Shown: positions 27,610 to 36,915, counted from the stretch's first letter. The stretch: 64,000 bases of DNA from Zeimonas sp046347945 (GCA_046347945.1 JAXMFB010000011.1:70148-134147), one strand, 5' to 3'. A program made the numbers and translations. The notes: generated from the sequence alone by a model not told the origin.

Positions 27610-28471
27610 GGCGCTGGTGTCGCTGGCCGCGCACCTGCAGTCGATCGTCCCCGTGCTGCGGCGCGCGCTGGCGAGCGGCGCCATGGCGGCCTGCGTCGGC
27701 GCGGCCGCGCCGGCATGGGCGAACGGCGCGTCGGCGGACGGGGCGAGCCGGGTGCCCGACTATCGCAAGGTGATCACAACCAGCCAGGCGGCGATCGGTC
27801 GCCCGCTCGTCGACGTGCGCATGCGCGACAGTACCGGCAAGGACGTCCGGTTCAGCGACTACCGCGGCCGGCCGTTGCTGATCAGCCTGGTCTACACCGG
27901 CTGCTTCCAGGCGTGCCCCGTGGCCACGCAGTTCCTGGCCGAGGCGGTGCGCGAGGCGCGCAGGGCGCTCGGCGACGAGAAGTTCGCGGTCGTGTCGATC
28001 GGCTTCAACCAGCCCTTCGACAGTCCCGCGGCGATGGCGGCATTCAAGCGCCAGAACAGGATCGACCAGCGCGGCTGGGACTTCCTCAGCCCGGACCCGA
28101 CGCAGGTCGAAGCGCTGACCGCCAATCTCGGCTTCATCTACGAGGCGACGCCCAAGGGATTCGACCACGTCACCCAGGTGACGATCGTCGACGCCGACGG
28201 CGTGATCTATCGCCAGGTCTACGGCGAGAACTTCGACCTGCCGATGCTGGTCCAGCCGCTGAAGGAACTGCTGTCGGGGCAGGCCTCGCAGCACGCGTCC
28301 CTCGAGAACCTGTGGGAAAAAGTCATCCTGTACTGCACCGTGTACGATCCGCAGACGGGTGGCTACCGGGTCAACTACTCGCTGTTCTTCGAGATCTTCG
28401 CCGGCCTGACGACGCTGGGCGCCATCGCCTGGGTGGTGATGCGGGAGCTGCGGCGGTCGACGCGCGCCTGA
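27602..28471 (+). CDS. SCO1/SenC family copper chaperone
   Basis: Thioredoxin-fold protein that loads or reduces the CuA centre. The 289-residue chain has a signal peptide ending in APAWA, the copper motif C-x3-C in YTGCFQACPV and the copper-binding His in FDHVTQVT. Unusually, about 60 residues follow the SCO domain and end in a second membrane helix (SLFFEIFAGLTTLGAIAWVV), so the chain is anchored at its C-terminus. The GTG start overlaps ctaB by 8 bases. Its position fits norSY-senC gene order. Confidence 0.92.
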   Translation: MAEALVSLAAHLQSIVPVLRRALASGAMAACVGAAAPAWANGASADGASRVPDYRKVITTSQAAIGRPLVDVRMRDSTGKDVRFSDYRGRPLLISLVYTGCFQACPVATQFLAEAVREARRALGDEKFAVVSIGFNQPFDSPAAMAAFKRQNRIDQRGWDFLSPDPTQVEALTANLGFIYEATPKGFDHVTQVTIVDADGVIYRQVYGENFDLPMLVQPLKELLSGQASQHASLENLWEKVILYCTVYDPQTGGYRVNYSLFFEIFAGLTTLGAIAWVVMRELRRSTRA

Positions 28472-28518
28472 GCGCGCCCGGGTGTTTTCCAGGCATCCTG
28501 CCATCGCGCCGGTCGAGC

Positions 28519-30103
28519 ATGTCCGTGTTCCTGTCCCAGAGGCCCGTCGAGCCGCCGCGAGGCGCTCGCGCCGCGCGCGCCTGGCGTGCGCTCGAGCACG
28601 GGCTCGACCGGGTCTGCGGCGAGCCCGACAATCCGCTGCGCCAGTTGGGCGGCCTGGGCTTCTACCTGTTCTGGCTGATCGCGCTGACCGGCGGCTACCT
28701 GTACGTCTTCTACGACACCAGCGTGGACGGCGCGCACGCGTCGGTCGAGGCGCTGACGCACGGCCAGTGGTGGGCGGGCGGCGTGATGCGCAGCCTGCAC
28801 CGCTACGCGTCGGACGCGTTCGTCGCCGTGATCGTCCTGCACCTGCTGCGCGAGCTGATGCTCGGGCGGTTTCGCGGCTTTCGCTGGTACTCGTGGGTGA
28901 GCGGCGTGCCGACGCTGTGGCTGGCCGTCGCGGCGGGCGTGATCGGCTACTGGATGGTCTGGGACACCGTGGCGCTGTTCGTCGCCACGGCGACCACCGA
29001 ATGGTTCGGCGCCTTGCCCGGATTCGGTCCCGCGCTGGTGCGCAACTTCGTCGCCGCAGGAGCCGTCTCCGACCGGCTGTTCTCGCTGGTGGTGTTTCTT
29101 CACATCGGCGTGCCGCTGGTGCTGCTGCTCGTGATGTGGGCCCATGTTCAGCGGCTCACCCAGCCGCAGACCGGAGCCAGCCGCGCCGTGGCGCTGTGGA
29201 GCCTCGGCGCGATGCTCGCGCTGTCCCTTGCGATGCCCGCGGTCTCGGAGCGGCCCGCCGACCTGCAGCGGCTGCCCGCGTCGCTGCCGATCGACTGGTT
29301 CTACCTCGCGCCGCTGCCGGCGATCTACGCATCCTCCCCGGCCGCCGTCTGGGTCGCGAGCGTCGGCCTCACGCTGCTGCTCGGCGTGGCGCCCTGGCTC
29401 GGCAGCCGCACGCGACCGGCCCCGGCGAGGGTCGACCCGCAGCACTGCAACGGATGCCGCATCTGTTTCGCCGACTGTCCGTTCGCCGCCATCGCGATGG
29501 CGCCGCACCCCGGAGGCGAGGGCGAGATCGCCGTCGTCGACGACGACCGATGTGCGTCGTGCGGGATCTGCGCGGGTTCGTGCCCGTCGGCGGTGCCGTT
29601 CCGGCCGGGCGTGCGGCTGGTGAGCGGCATCGACCTGCCGGGCCTGGCGGTGGGCGTGTTGCGCGACGAGATCGAGGCCGTGTTCCGGCAACCGGCGCCG
29701 CCGGCGCGACGCTGGTGTTCTCGCCGGCACGGTGCGCGGCCGGCCGTGCGCGACGGAGTGCTGGACTTCGAGTTGCCTTGCGCGGAATGCTGCCGCCTTC
29801 GTTCGTGGAATACGGCTGCGCGCCGGCGCCGCCGGCGTCGTCGTGGCCACGTGCGCGATGGGGGATTGCGAGTACCGCTTCGGGGTACGATGGACCATCG
29901 AGCGGATCGCGGGCCGTCGCGAGCCGCGCCTGCGCCGCGCCGTCGATCGTGCGCGGGTCATGGTGATCCCCGCCGGCCGCGAGGACGGCGCCGCGCTCGA
30001 CGCAGGGATCGAGGAGTTCGGGTCGCGGCTCGCCGCGGCAGGGTTGGCATCGAAGACCGGCGACGCGCGCCGGCGCACTTTCGGAGAGCACGGACATGGC
30101 TAA
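28519..30103 (+). CDS. Cytochrome b - polyferredoxin - MvhD-like fusion (frameshifted)
   Basis: The N-terminal 300 residues are a paralogue of the cytochrome b domain at 23.9 kb (shared HGQWWAGGVMRSLHRYASDA and GRFRGFRWYSWVSGV), with both His pairs. Then come two [4Fe-4S] motifs, CNGCRICFADCP and CASCGICAGSCP. The last part is an MvhD/HdrA-delta-like iron-sulfur domain (LPC...GMLPPSFVEYG; ATCAMGDCEYRFGVRW), but its pieces lie in different frames: the frame changes near 29700, 29785 and 29815, and perhaps once more. Missing Gs in GC-rich runs explain most breaks. MvhD domains move electrons between iron-sulfur proteins, so the protein is likely a membrane electron conduit feeding or draining the heme-copper enzymes. 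Confidence 0.8.
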
Positions 30104-30602
30104 CGCGCTGCTGCGGTACGGCGGACAGGGAATCCTCTACCTGCTGTTCGCCGCGTTCATCGGCTACTTCTCGACCGCGCCGGCGTACCAGCACCTCGCG
30201 CCCGACGAGGCGCTGCTGCGCCTGTCGTTCCGGCATCCGGGCGAGTTCGCGACCGACTGCCGGGCGCGCACGGCCGAAGAGCTCGCCAAGCTGCCGCCGC
30301 AGCTGCGCGCGCAGATGGACTGCCCGCGCGAGCGCTCGCCGGTGCACGTGCGCGTCGAGCTCGACGGCAAGGTGCTCTACGACGAGACCTTCCAGCCGGC
30401 CGGGCTGCGGCGCGACGGCGCGGCCAGCGGCTATCGCCGCCTGCCCATCGCGGCCGGTGATCACCAGCTGCGCGTGCAGTTCAACGACGACGTCCGCGTC
30501 AAGGGCTTCAACCACGAGGGCGAACGGCGGTTGACCGTCGTGCCGGGGCAGGTCGTGCTGATCGACTTCATCCCCGACCAGGGCGGGGTGGTGATCCGAT
30601 GA
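30096..30602 (+). CDS. Membrane-anchored protein of unknown function in the heme-copper cluster
   Basis: A 168-residue protein with one N-terminal helix (about 10-27, GILYLLFAAFIGYFSTAPAY) and a soluble, presumably periplasmic domain. Two cysteines (DCRARTAEEL, MDCPRE) and a beta-rich C-terminus (VHVRVELDGKVLYDE, VPGQVVLIDF) are the only marks. I recognise no family. It overlaps the preceding fusion gene by 8 bases and the next heme-copper gene by ATGA, so it is tightly coupled to both and likely an accessory subunit. Confidence 0.8.
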   Translation: MANALLRYGGQGILYLLFAAFIGYFSTAPAYQHLAPDEALLRLSFRHPGEFATDCRARTAEELAKLPPQLRAQMDCPRERSPVHVRVELDGKVLYDETFQPAGLRRDGAASGYRRLPIAAGDHQLRVQFNDDVRVKGFNHEGERRLTVVPGQVVLIDFIPDQGGVVIR

Positions 30603-32020
30603 GCGGGGCACCGACCGCGGGCTTGCCCCGCCGGATCGCGAGCGCGCCGGCGAGCGCCCGTGACGATCGCTTCGATGTCGCCGTACCCACCACCGAGCAG
30701 CGTTCGATCGCCGCCGGATGGCTGCTGCTCGGGGTGGCGGCGCTGATCGGCGCCGGCGTGTTCTCGATCCTGCTGGTGCTCGCGCGCACGCCGTTCTTCG
30801 CCAACCTGGTCCCGGCGGGCGACTTCTTCCGGGTCGCGCTCGTGGTGCACGTCGATCTCTCGGTGCTGGTCTGGTTCGTGTCGATGGCGGGCATGCTGTG
30901 GACGATCGACACGTCGCCGCGCTCGCTCTGGCTCGGCTGGCTCGCACTGTGGGTCACCGGGCTCGGCACGCTGTTCATGGCGGTGGCTCCGTTCACGGGG
31001 GCGGCGACGCCGGTGATGTCGAACTACGTGCCGGTGCTCGACAACGACACGTTCCTGTACGGGCTGGCCGTGTTCGGCGTGGGGTTCCTGCTGCTCACGC
31101 TGCGTTCGTTCGTTGCGCCGGCCCGGATGAGCCTGCAACTCGACGGCGCCGACGCGCTGCGCTTCGGCCTGAAGGCGGCGGCGGTCTCGAGTGCCGTCGC
31201 GCTGATGGCGCTGGCGTGGTCGGCGGCCGACGTGCCGCGCGAGCTCGAGGCGCGCACCTACTACGAGCTGCTGTTCTGGGGGCCGGGCCACGTGATCCAG
31301 TTCACCTGGACGCTGCTGATGCTGGTGGCGTGGGCCTGGCTGGCGACGCTCGTGGGTTCACCGCTGCCGCTGAGCCCGCGCGTCGTCGTGCTCGTCTATG
31401 CGATCGGTCTCGTCTCGGTGTTCGTCGCGCCGCTCATCTACCTGAACTGGAGCGTGCCGTCGGTCGAGCACCGCAAGATGATGACCTGGCTGATGCGCTT
31501 CGGCGGCGGGCTCGCGATCCTGCCGATGGTGCTGGCGCTGGCGGTCGCGCTCGCGCGCCGCGTCGCGTCGACGCCCGCGATGCGGCCGCTGCGTGCGTCG
31601 CTGATCGCGTCGCTGCTGCTGTTCTCGGCGGGCGGCGTGCTCGGCTTCCTGATCGAGGGGTCGGACGTGCGCGTGCCCGCGCACTATCATGGCTCGATCG
31701 TCGGCGTGACGCTGGCGCTGATGGGGCTCGCCTACGCGCTGCTGCCGCGCCTGGGCTATCGCGAGGCCACCGGCCGGATCGCGAACTGGCAGCCCTGGAT
31801 CTACGGCGGCGGGCAGTTGCTGCACATCCTCGGCCTGATGTGGTCGGGCGGCTATGGCGTGCAGCGCAAGGTGGCCGGCGCCGAGCAGACGCTGCGCAGC
31901 ACGCAGGAGGTCTTCGGCATGGGCCTGATGGGCTTCGGCGGGCTGCTGGCGATCGTCGGCGGCGTGCTGTTCGTCTGGGTCGTGCTCGACAGCGTCGTCG
32001 CCGCGAGGCGCGCCCGATGA
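30599..32020 (+). CDS. Divergent heme-copper catalytic-type subunit (cbb3/NOR-related)
   Basis: A 473-residue protein with about 12 helices. Candidate low-spin heme His: VVHVDLSVLVW. Helix VI shows WGPGHVIQF with one His and no tyrosine at +4. In the position of the usual His-His pair it has Glu-His (SVEHRKMMTW). Helix X has AHYHGSIVG, giving the two heme histidines. So one CuB histidine seems to be Glu and the tyrosine is missing. This fits neither A-, B- nor C-type oxidases and suggests an alternative NO reductase-like or non-catalytic member. No own subunit II or III is coded here. ATGA overlaps join it to both neighbours. Confidence 0.8.
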   Translation: MSGAPTAGLPRRIASAPASARDDRFDVAVPTTEQRSIAAGWLLLGVAALIGAGVFSILLVLARTPFFANLVPAGDFFRVALVVHVDLSVLVWFVSMAGMLWTIDTSPRSLWLGWLALWVTGLGTLFMAVAPFTGAATPVMSNYVPVLDNDTFLYGLAVFGVGFLLLTLRSFVAPARMSLQLDGADALRFGLKAAAVSSAVALMALAWSAADVPRELEARTYYELLFWGPGHVIQFTWTLLMLVAWAWLATLVGSPLPLSPRVVVLVYAIGLVSVFVAPLIYLNWSVPSVEHRKMMTWLMRFGGGLAILPMVLALAVALARRVASTPAMRPLRASLIASLLLFSAGGVLGFLIEGSDVRVPAHYHGSIVGVTLALMGLAYALLPRLGYREATGRIANWQPWIYGGGQLLHILGLMWSGGYGVQRKVAGAEQTLRSTQEVFGMGLMGFGGLLAIVGGVLFVWVVLDSVVAARRAR

Positions 32021-33012
32021 TCCGCGTGCTGGCGATCGTCGCCTGCCTGCTCACGGTCTGCATCACGGCGTCGAGCGCGTTCATCCGCCACTGGGGCAAC
32101 GGCGTCGGCTGCGAGGGCTGGCCCGACTGCTACCGCGCGGCGCACGGGTCCGGCGCGGCGACGGCGACTGCAGTCGAGCCGTCCGGGCAGGCCGGTCCGC
32201 GCGGGCGCGATGCGCTCGACGCGGCGGTCGCGACGATCGCCAACGTGCCGTCGGTCGACGCGCCGCCGCCGGTGCGCATCGCGCGGGCGCTGCACCGTGT
32301 CAGCGCGACGCTGGCCGGCGTGCTGGTGCTGCTGGTCGTCGTGTTCGGCTGGTCGTCGATGGGCGGCGGCGCGCGGATCGCCGCGGCGGTCGCGCTCGTC
32401 GACACGGTGTTCCTGTCGTGGCTGGGGCGCTACACGCCGCACGACCTGCCGCTGGTCACGCTCGGCAACCTCGTCGGCGGCCTGCTGCTGGCGGTGGCGC
32501 TGGCCTGGATCGCGGCCGCTCGCGGCGGCCGCGGCGTGCCGCCCGGTTCGCGCAACGTTGCCGTCGCGGGGCTCGCGCTGCTCGGCCTGCTCGCCTGGGG
32601 CGGCACGATGATCGGCGCGCGGCACGCAATCGATGCCTGCGCGACGCCGCTGTGCGCCAGCGGCGCGCGCTTCGATGCCGCCGCGATCGATCCGACGCGT
32701 GCGACGGTTTCGCTGGATGCCGCGGCGGCGCAGGGGCTGCACGTGGCGCATCGGCTCGTCGGGCTGTTGCTCGCGATGGTGGCCGCGATGCTGGCGCTGC
32801 GGTTGCGCGTCGCGCGTCCCGCGGTGGCCGCGTGGCTGGCCCTGCTGGTGGTGGCGCAGGGGCTGCTCGGCGCGGGCACTGCACTGGGCACTCAACCGCT
32901 GCTGACGACCACGCTGCACAACGCCGTCGCCGCATTGCTGGCCGTGGCGCTGGCCGCCGTCGCGGGCAGCGCTACCGCGGCGTCGGCTGCGCCGCGGCGA
33001 TCCGCCGGCTGA
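32017..33012 (+). CDS. CtaA/COX15-like heme A synthase family protein
   Basis: A 331-residue protein with about eight helices in two four-helix halves. Family marks: the N-terminal loop GCEGWPDCYRA (the C-x-x-WP-x-C type segment), heme histidines in RALHRVSATLAG, LHVAHRLVGLL and TTTLHNAVAALL, and a loop cysteine pair ACATPLCA. CtaA oxidises heme O to heme A, so with ctaB at 26.7 kb it would complete heme A synthesis. The sequence is distant, so a cluster-specific role is possible. ATGA overlap with the preceding gene. Its 3' end overlaps the convergent phosphoesterase gene by about 40 bases. Confidence 0.85.
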   Translation: MIRVLAIVACLLTVCITASSAFIRHWGNGVGCEGWPDCYRAAHGSGAATATAVEPSGQAGPRGRDALDAAVATIANVPSVDAPPPVRIARALHRVSATLAGVLVLLVVVFGWSSMGGGARIAAAVALVDTVFLSWLGRYTPHDLPLVTLGNLVGGLLLAVALAWIAAARGGRGVPPGSRNVAVAGLALLGLLAWGGTMIGARHAIDACATPLCASGARFDAAAIDPTRATVSLDAAAAQGLHVAHRLVGLLLAMVAAMLALRLRVARPAVAAWLALLVVAQGLLGAGTALGTQPLLTTTLHNAVAALLAVALAAVAGSATAASAAPRRSAG

Positions 33013-34006
33013 CGATCGAGAACGGCTCGCGTGCATCGGCATCGACGTCGATGCGCACCCACTGGTCGATGAACGGCGATCCGTGCGCCTCGACCCGCGT
33101 GAGCTTCGGCGAGATCGTCTGCACAGTGTGCCAGTGCGTGTCGCCATGCAGGAACAGCGTGGGCCCGGCAAACGCGTCGCTCGATTCGTGCAGCAGGCGG
33201 CGAAACGCCGCGTAGCCGTCGCGCCGCGCCCCTGGCGCGCCTGGCGCGGATTGGCCGGCGCGGTCGCGATCGAAGCGCGGATTCGCGTGCACGACGACGA
33301 CGAGCGCCGCCTGCGCCTCGCGGGTGGCGATCGCGTAGGCCTCGCGGAGCCACTCGGCGTTGAAGTGCTCGCGAACCCTCAGTTCCGGCTCGCCGAGCCC
33401 CTCGGCTGCGAGCCCGTTGTTGCTGCCCGGCAGGTTCAGCGTCACGAAGCCGATCCCGCCGTGCCGCCAGCGCAGGTTCTCCGGTGGGCCGCCGGGAGTG
33501 TGGTCGGCCTGGCGCTCGAAGCCGGCGAGCGTCTGCGCGACGCGCCGGGCACCTGCCCCGACCGGCCGCGGCTGCGCGAAGAAGCGCTGGCGCAGCCAGT
33601 CGAGGCGCTCGAGCGGAGCGAAGCCCCCGGCGCGCGAGCGCGCGCAGTCGGTCCATTCGTTGTCGCCGGGAACGTAGACCAGCGGCACCGGACAGGCGTC
33701 GAGCAGCGCGTGGCGCGCGGCGAGCAGCGCGTCGTCGCAGCGCTCCCAGCCCGCCTTGATGTCGCCGACGTGGATCGCGAAGTCGATGTCGCGATCGAAG
33801 TCGGCGTACAGCCGCCCGAGCCACTGCGCCTCGAGCGCGCTGTAGGGTGCGTCGCCGATCAGCGCGAACGCGAAGCGCCGGCCGGACGCGACGCGCTCGG
33901 TGCCCGCGGACAGCGCGCGGCGCGGCAGCGCCACGACGCCGCCCGCGCAGGCCGCGGTCGCCTGCAGCAACATGCGCCGCGTCGCATCGGGGCGGCGCCC
34001 GTTCAT
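32972..34006 (-). CDS. Tat-exported metallophosphoesterase
   Basis: Calcineurin-like phosphoesterase of 344 residues. All metal motifs are present: IGDAPY, HVGDIKAGWERC, VPGDNEW, VVHANPRFD and HGDTHWH. The N-terminus has a twin-arginine type signal (TRRMLLQATAACAGGVVALP), so export of a folded protein to the periplasm is expected. The substrate is unknown. The start overlaps the mutS stop (ATGA), which indicates one transcript. Confidence 0.88.
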   Translation of the reverse strand: MNGRRPDATRRMLLQATAACAGGVVALPRRALSAGTERVASGRRFAFALIGDAPYSALEAQWLGRLYADFDRDIDFAIHVGDIKAGWERCDDALLAARHALLDACPVPLVYVPGDNEWTDCARSRAGGFAPLERLDWLRQRFFAQPRPVGAGARRVAQTLAGFERQADHTPGGPPENLRWRHGGIGFVTLNLPGSNNGLAAEGLGEPELRVREHFNAEWLREAYAIATREAQAALVVVVHANPRFDRDRAGQSAPGAPGARRDGYAAFRRLLHESSDAFAGPTLFLHGDTHWHTVQTISPKLTRVEAHGSPFIDQWVRIDVDADAREPFSIVSRRIAAAQPTPR

Positions 34007-36915
34007 CCGCGGCCGGCGCCGCCCGCGTCGCCCAGTCCCGCGTCGCCCAATCCAGCGTCGCCGACGCCCGGTGCGCCAGTGTCCTCGTCGACCTGCGCAC
34101 GCAATTCGTAGAGCAGATCGAGCGCCTCGCGCGCACTCAGGGCGTCCGGATCGATCTCGCGCAGCCGCGCGAGCGCCTGCATCGCGCGATCGGGCTCGCC
34201 GCCCCGGGTCGGCGCCGGCGTGGCGGCGCCGGGCCCTTGCTCGACCAGGCCGGCCAGGTCGGACGCAGGCCCTTGCGGCATCGCGAACAGGTCGAGCTGG
34301 TCGTCGTGGGCCCGGGCACGTGCCTCGAGTTCGCCCAGCAGCTGGCTGGCCGCGCGGATCACCGGGGGCGGCAGCCCCGCCAGCCGCGCGACCTGCAGGC
34401 CGTAGCTGCGGCTGGCCGGCCCGTCGCGCACCTCGTGCAGGAACACGATTCCGCCACGGTGCTCGGCCGCGGCCAGGTGCAGGTTCACCGCCTGCGGGTG
34501 CGTGGCTGCGAGCTGGGTGAGCTCGAAGTAATGCGTCGCGAACAGCGTCAGCGAACGGTTGTGCGAGAGCAATCGCGCAGCGATCGCGTGCGCGAGCGCG
34601 AGGCCGTCGAAGGTCGACGTGCCGCGGCCGATCTCGTCCATCAGCACCAGCGAGCGCTCGGTGGCGGCGTGCAGGATCGACGCGGCCTCGGTCATCTCGA
34701 CCATGAAGGTCGAGCGTCCGCCGGCCAGGTCGTCGGAGGCGCCGACGCGCGTGAAGATCCGGTCGAGCGGCCCGATTTCGCAGGCGTCGGCCGGCACGAA
34801 GCTGCCGCAGCACGCGAGCAGCGCGATCAGCGCCACCGAGCGCATGTAGGTCGACTTGCCGCCCATGTTCGGGCCGGTGAGCAGCAGCAGGCGGCGGTTC
34901 TCGCGCATCACGCAGTCGTTCGGCGTGTACTGCTCGACGCCGGCCTCGACCACCGGGTGGCGGCCGGCGCGGATCTCGATGCCCGGCGCCGCGACGAAGC
35001 GCGGGCGCACCCAGCGCAGCGTGCGCGCGCGCTCGGCGAACGCCGCCAGCACGTCGAGTTGCGCCGCGGCCCGCCCGGCGCGCTGCCAGGCGGCCACCGT
35101 CGGCGCCAGCGCCTCGAGCAGCGCGTCGTAGAGCTGGCGCTCGAGCGCCAGCGCGCGCTCGCGCGCCGACAGCGCCTTGTCCTCGAAGGCCTTCAGCTCG
35201 GGCGTGATGTAGCGCTCGGCGTTCTTCAGCGTCTGGCGGCGACGGTAATCGTCGGGCACGCGGTCGGCCTGGCCGCGCGTGACCTCGATGTAGAAACCGT
35301 GCACCGCGTTGTAGCCCACGCGCAGGTTCGCGATGCCGGTGCGTTCGCGCTCGCGCGCCTCCATCGTGGCCAGCAGGCTGTCGCAGTCGCGGTCGATGGC
35401 GCGCAGCTCGTCGAGCGCGGCGTCGTGGCCGTCGCGGATCACGCCGCCGTCGCGTGCCTGCGCGGCCGGCTCGTCGAGCAGCGCGGCCGCGATCGGCGCG
35501 AGCGCCGCGTCGGGCACCTGCAGCGCATCGCGCAACTCGCCGAACAGCGCGTCGTCGAGCGCGGCGAGGCGTTCGCCCAGGCGGCGCAGCGCCGGCTCGG
35601 CGTCGCGCAACGCGGCGAGTTCGCGCGGGCGCGCCGAGCGCAGCGCGATGCGCGCGGCGATGCGCTCGAAGTCGGGCAGCTCGCGCAGGTCGGCCAGCAC
35701 CGGTTCGCAGAGCGGTGTCCCCGGGGCGGCGTCGTCGGGCGTGAGCGCCGCGGCCGACCGTCCGCCCGGGCTCGGCACCGCGGCAGGGCCGAGCAACGCC
35801 TGCACGCAGGCATGGCGGCGCGAGGCGGCCCCTTGCGAGCGCAGCGGCTCGAGCAGCCATCGGCGCATCAGGCGGCCGCCCGCGCTGGTCGCGCAGCGGT
35901 CGAGCAGCCGCAGCAGCGACGCGCCGTCGTCGCCGCGCAGGCTCTCGACGATCTCGAGGTTGCGCCGCGCGGCAGCATCCAGGATCACGAACTCCTCGCC
36001 GGAGAAGACGCGCAGCGCCTGCACGTGCGACGGTGCCTGTCCCTGCGTGCGCTCGACGTAATCGAGGAGGGCACCTGCCGCCGCGACCGCGGCGTCCAGG
36101 TCCTGAGCGCCGAAGCCGGCCAGGTCGCGGGTGCCGAGCAGCCCGGTGAGGCGCCGCCGCGAGCGGGTGGCGTCGAACTGCCACGCGGGGGCCCGCGCGA
36201 TGGCCGCGCCGGCCAGCGCGTCGGCGAGCGCCTGCGGCAGCATCGCACCCTCGGGAAGCACGACCTCGGCCGGGCGCAACCGGTCGAGCTCGCGCGCCAG
36301 CGCGTCGGGCGACAGCTCGGCCAGCCAGCACTCGCCGCTCGCCACGACCATCCACGCCAGGCCCAGCCGGCCCGGCGGGATGCCGGCGACGCGCTCCATC
36401 GTGTCGGCGCCATGTCCCGCCGTGGTGGCGCGCCCCACGGCCGCACCGTCGCCGCGAGCCGCCCCGGGTGCGGGCTGCACGGCCAGCAGGATCCGGTCGT
36501 CGCGATCGGGCAGCAGCTGCGAGTCGGTCAGCGTGCCGGGCGTGACGATGCGTACCACCTTGCGCTCGACCGGGCCCTTGGAGGTCGCCGGGTCGCCGAT
36601 CTGCTCGCAGACCGCGACCGACTCGCCGAGGCGGATCAGCCGCGCCAGGTACTGCTCGACCGAGTGTACCGGCACGCCCGCCATCGGGATCGGCTCGCCA
36701 GCCGACACGCCGCGCCGGGTCAGCGTGATGCCGAGCAGGCGCGCGGCGCGCTCGGCGTCGCCGTAGAACAACTCGTAGAAATCGCCCATCCGGTAGAACA
36801 TCAGCCGGTCGGCGTGCTCGGCCTTCAGGCGCAGGTATTGCGCCATCATCGGGGTATGGCCCGAGAGGTCCGGCTCGTCGAGTCGGGGTTCCGGCGAGGG
36901 CTGCGGCGGGGGCAC
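34003..36915 (-). CDS. mutS: DNA mismatch repair protein MutS
   Basis: Recognises mismatches and recruits MutL. The mismatch-binding N-domain shows the Phe-x-Glu motif in FYRMGDFYELFYGDAE (the F-Y-E of the MutS family) and GVPVHSVEQYL; the ATPase has Walker A TGPNMGGKSTYMRS, Walker B LVLMDEIGRGTSTFDG and the ATHYFEL signature. The start is uncertain: GTG 36993 is the farthest in-frame start, but family similarity begins at LSGHTPMMAQYLRLK, so GTG 36915 is preferred (970 residues). The chain is longer than the usual 855, with long Ala/Arg-rich linkers. Confidence 0.96.
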   Translation of the reverse strand: MPPPQPSPEPRLDEPDLSGHTPMMAQYLRLKAEHADRLMFYRMGDFYELFYGDAERAARLLGITLTRRGVSAGEPIPMAGVPVHSVEQYLARLIRLGESVAVCEQIGDPATSKGPVERKVVRIVTPGTLTDSQLLPDRDDRILLAVQPAPGAARGDGAAVGRATTAGHGADTMERVAGIPPGRLGLAWMVVASGECWLAELSPDALARELDRLRPAEVVLPEGAMLPQALADALAGAAIARAPAWQFDATRSRRRLTGLLGTRDLAGFGAQDLDAAVAAAGALLDYVERTQGQAPSHVQALRVFSGEEFVILDAAARRNLEIVESLRGDDGASLLRLLDRCATSAGGRLMRRWLLEPLRSQGAASRRHACVQALLGPAAVPSPGGRSAAALTPDDAAPGTPLCEPVLADLRELPDFERIAARIALRSARPRELAALRDAEPALRRLGERLAALDDALFGELRDALQVPDAALAPIAAALLDEPAAQARDGGVIRDGHDAALDELRAIDRDCDSLLATMEARERERTGIANLRVGYNAVHGFYIEVTRGQADRVPDDYRRRQTLKNAERYITPELKAFEDKALSARERALALERQLYDALLEALAPTVAAWQRAGRAAAQLDVLAAFAERARTLRWVRPRFVAAPGIEIRAGRHPVVEAGVEQYTPNDCVMRENRRLLLLTGPNMGGKSTYMRSVALIALLACCGSFVPADACEIGPLDRIFTRVGASDDLAGGRSTFMVEMTEAASILHAATERSLVLMDEIGRGTSTFDGLALAHAIAARLLSHNRSLTLFATHYFELTQLAATHPQAVNLHLAAAEHRGGIVFLHEVRDGPASRSYGLQVARLAGLPPPVIRAASQLLGELEARARAHDDQLDLFAMPQGPASDLAGLVEQGPGAATPAPTRGGEPDRAMQALARLREIDPDALSAREALDLLYELRAQVDEDTGAPGVGDAGLGDAGLGDAGGAGRG

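Noticed and set aside
24940..27684. 914-codon frame opposite subunit I and ctaB
   Set aside because: Composition is Arg/Asp/His-rich shadow coding; the plus strand has clear membrane enzymes.
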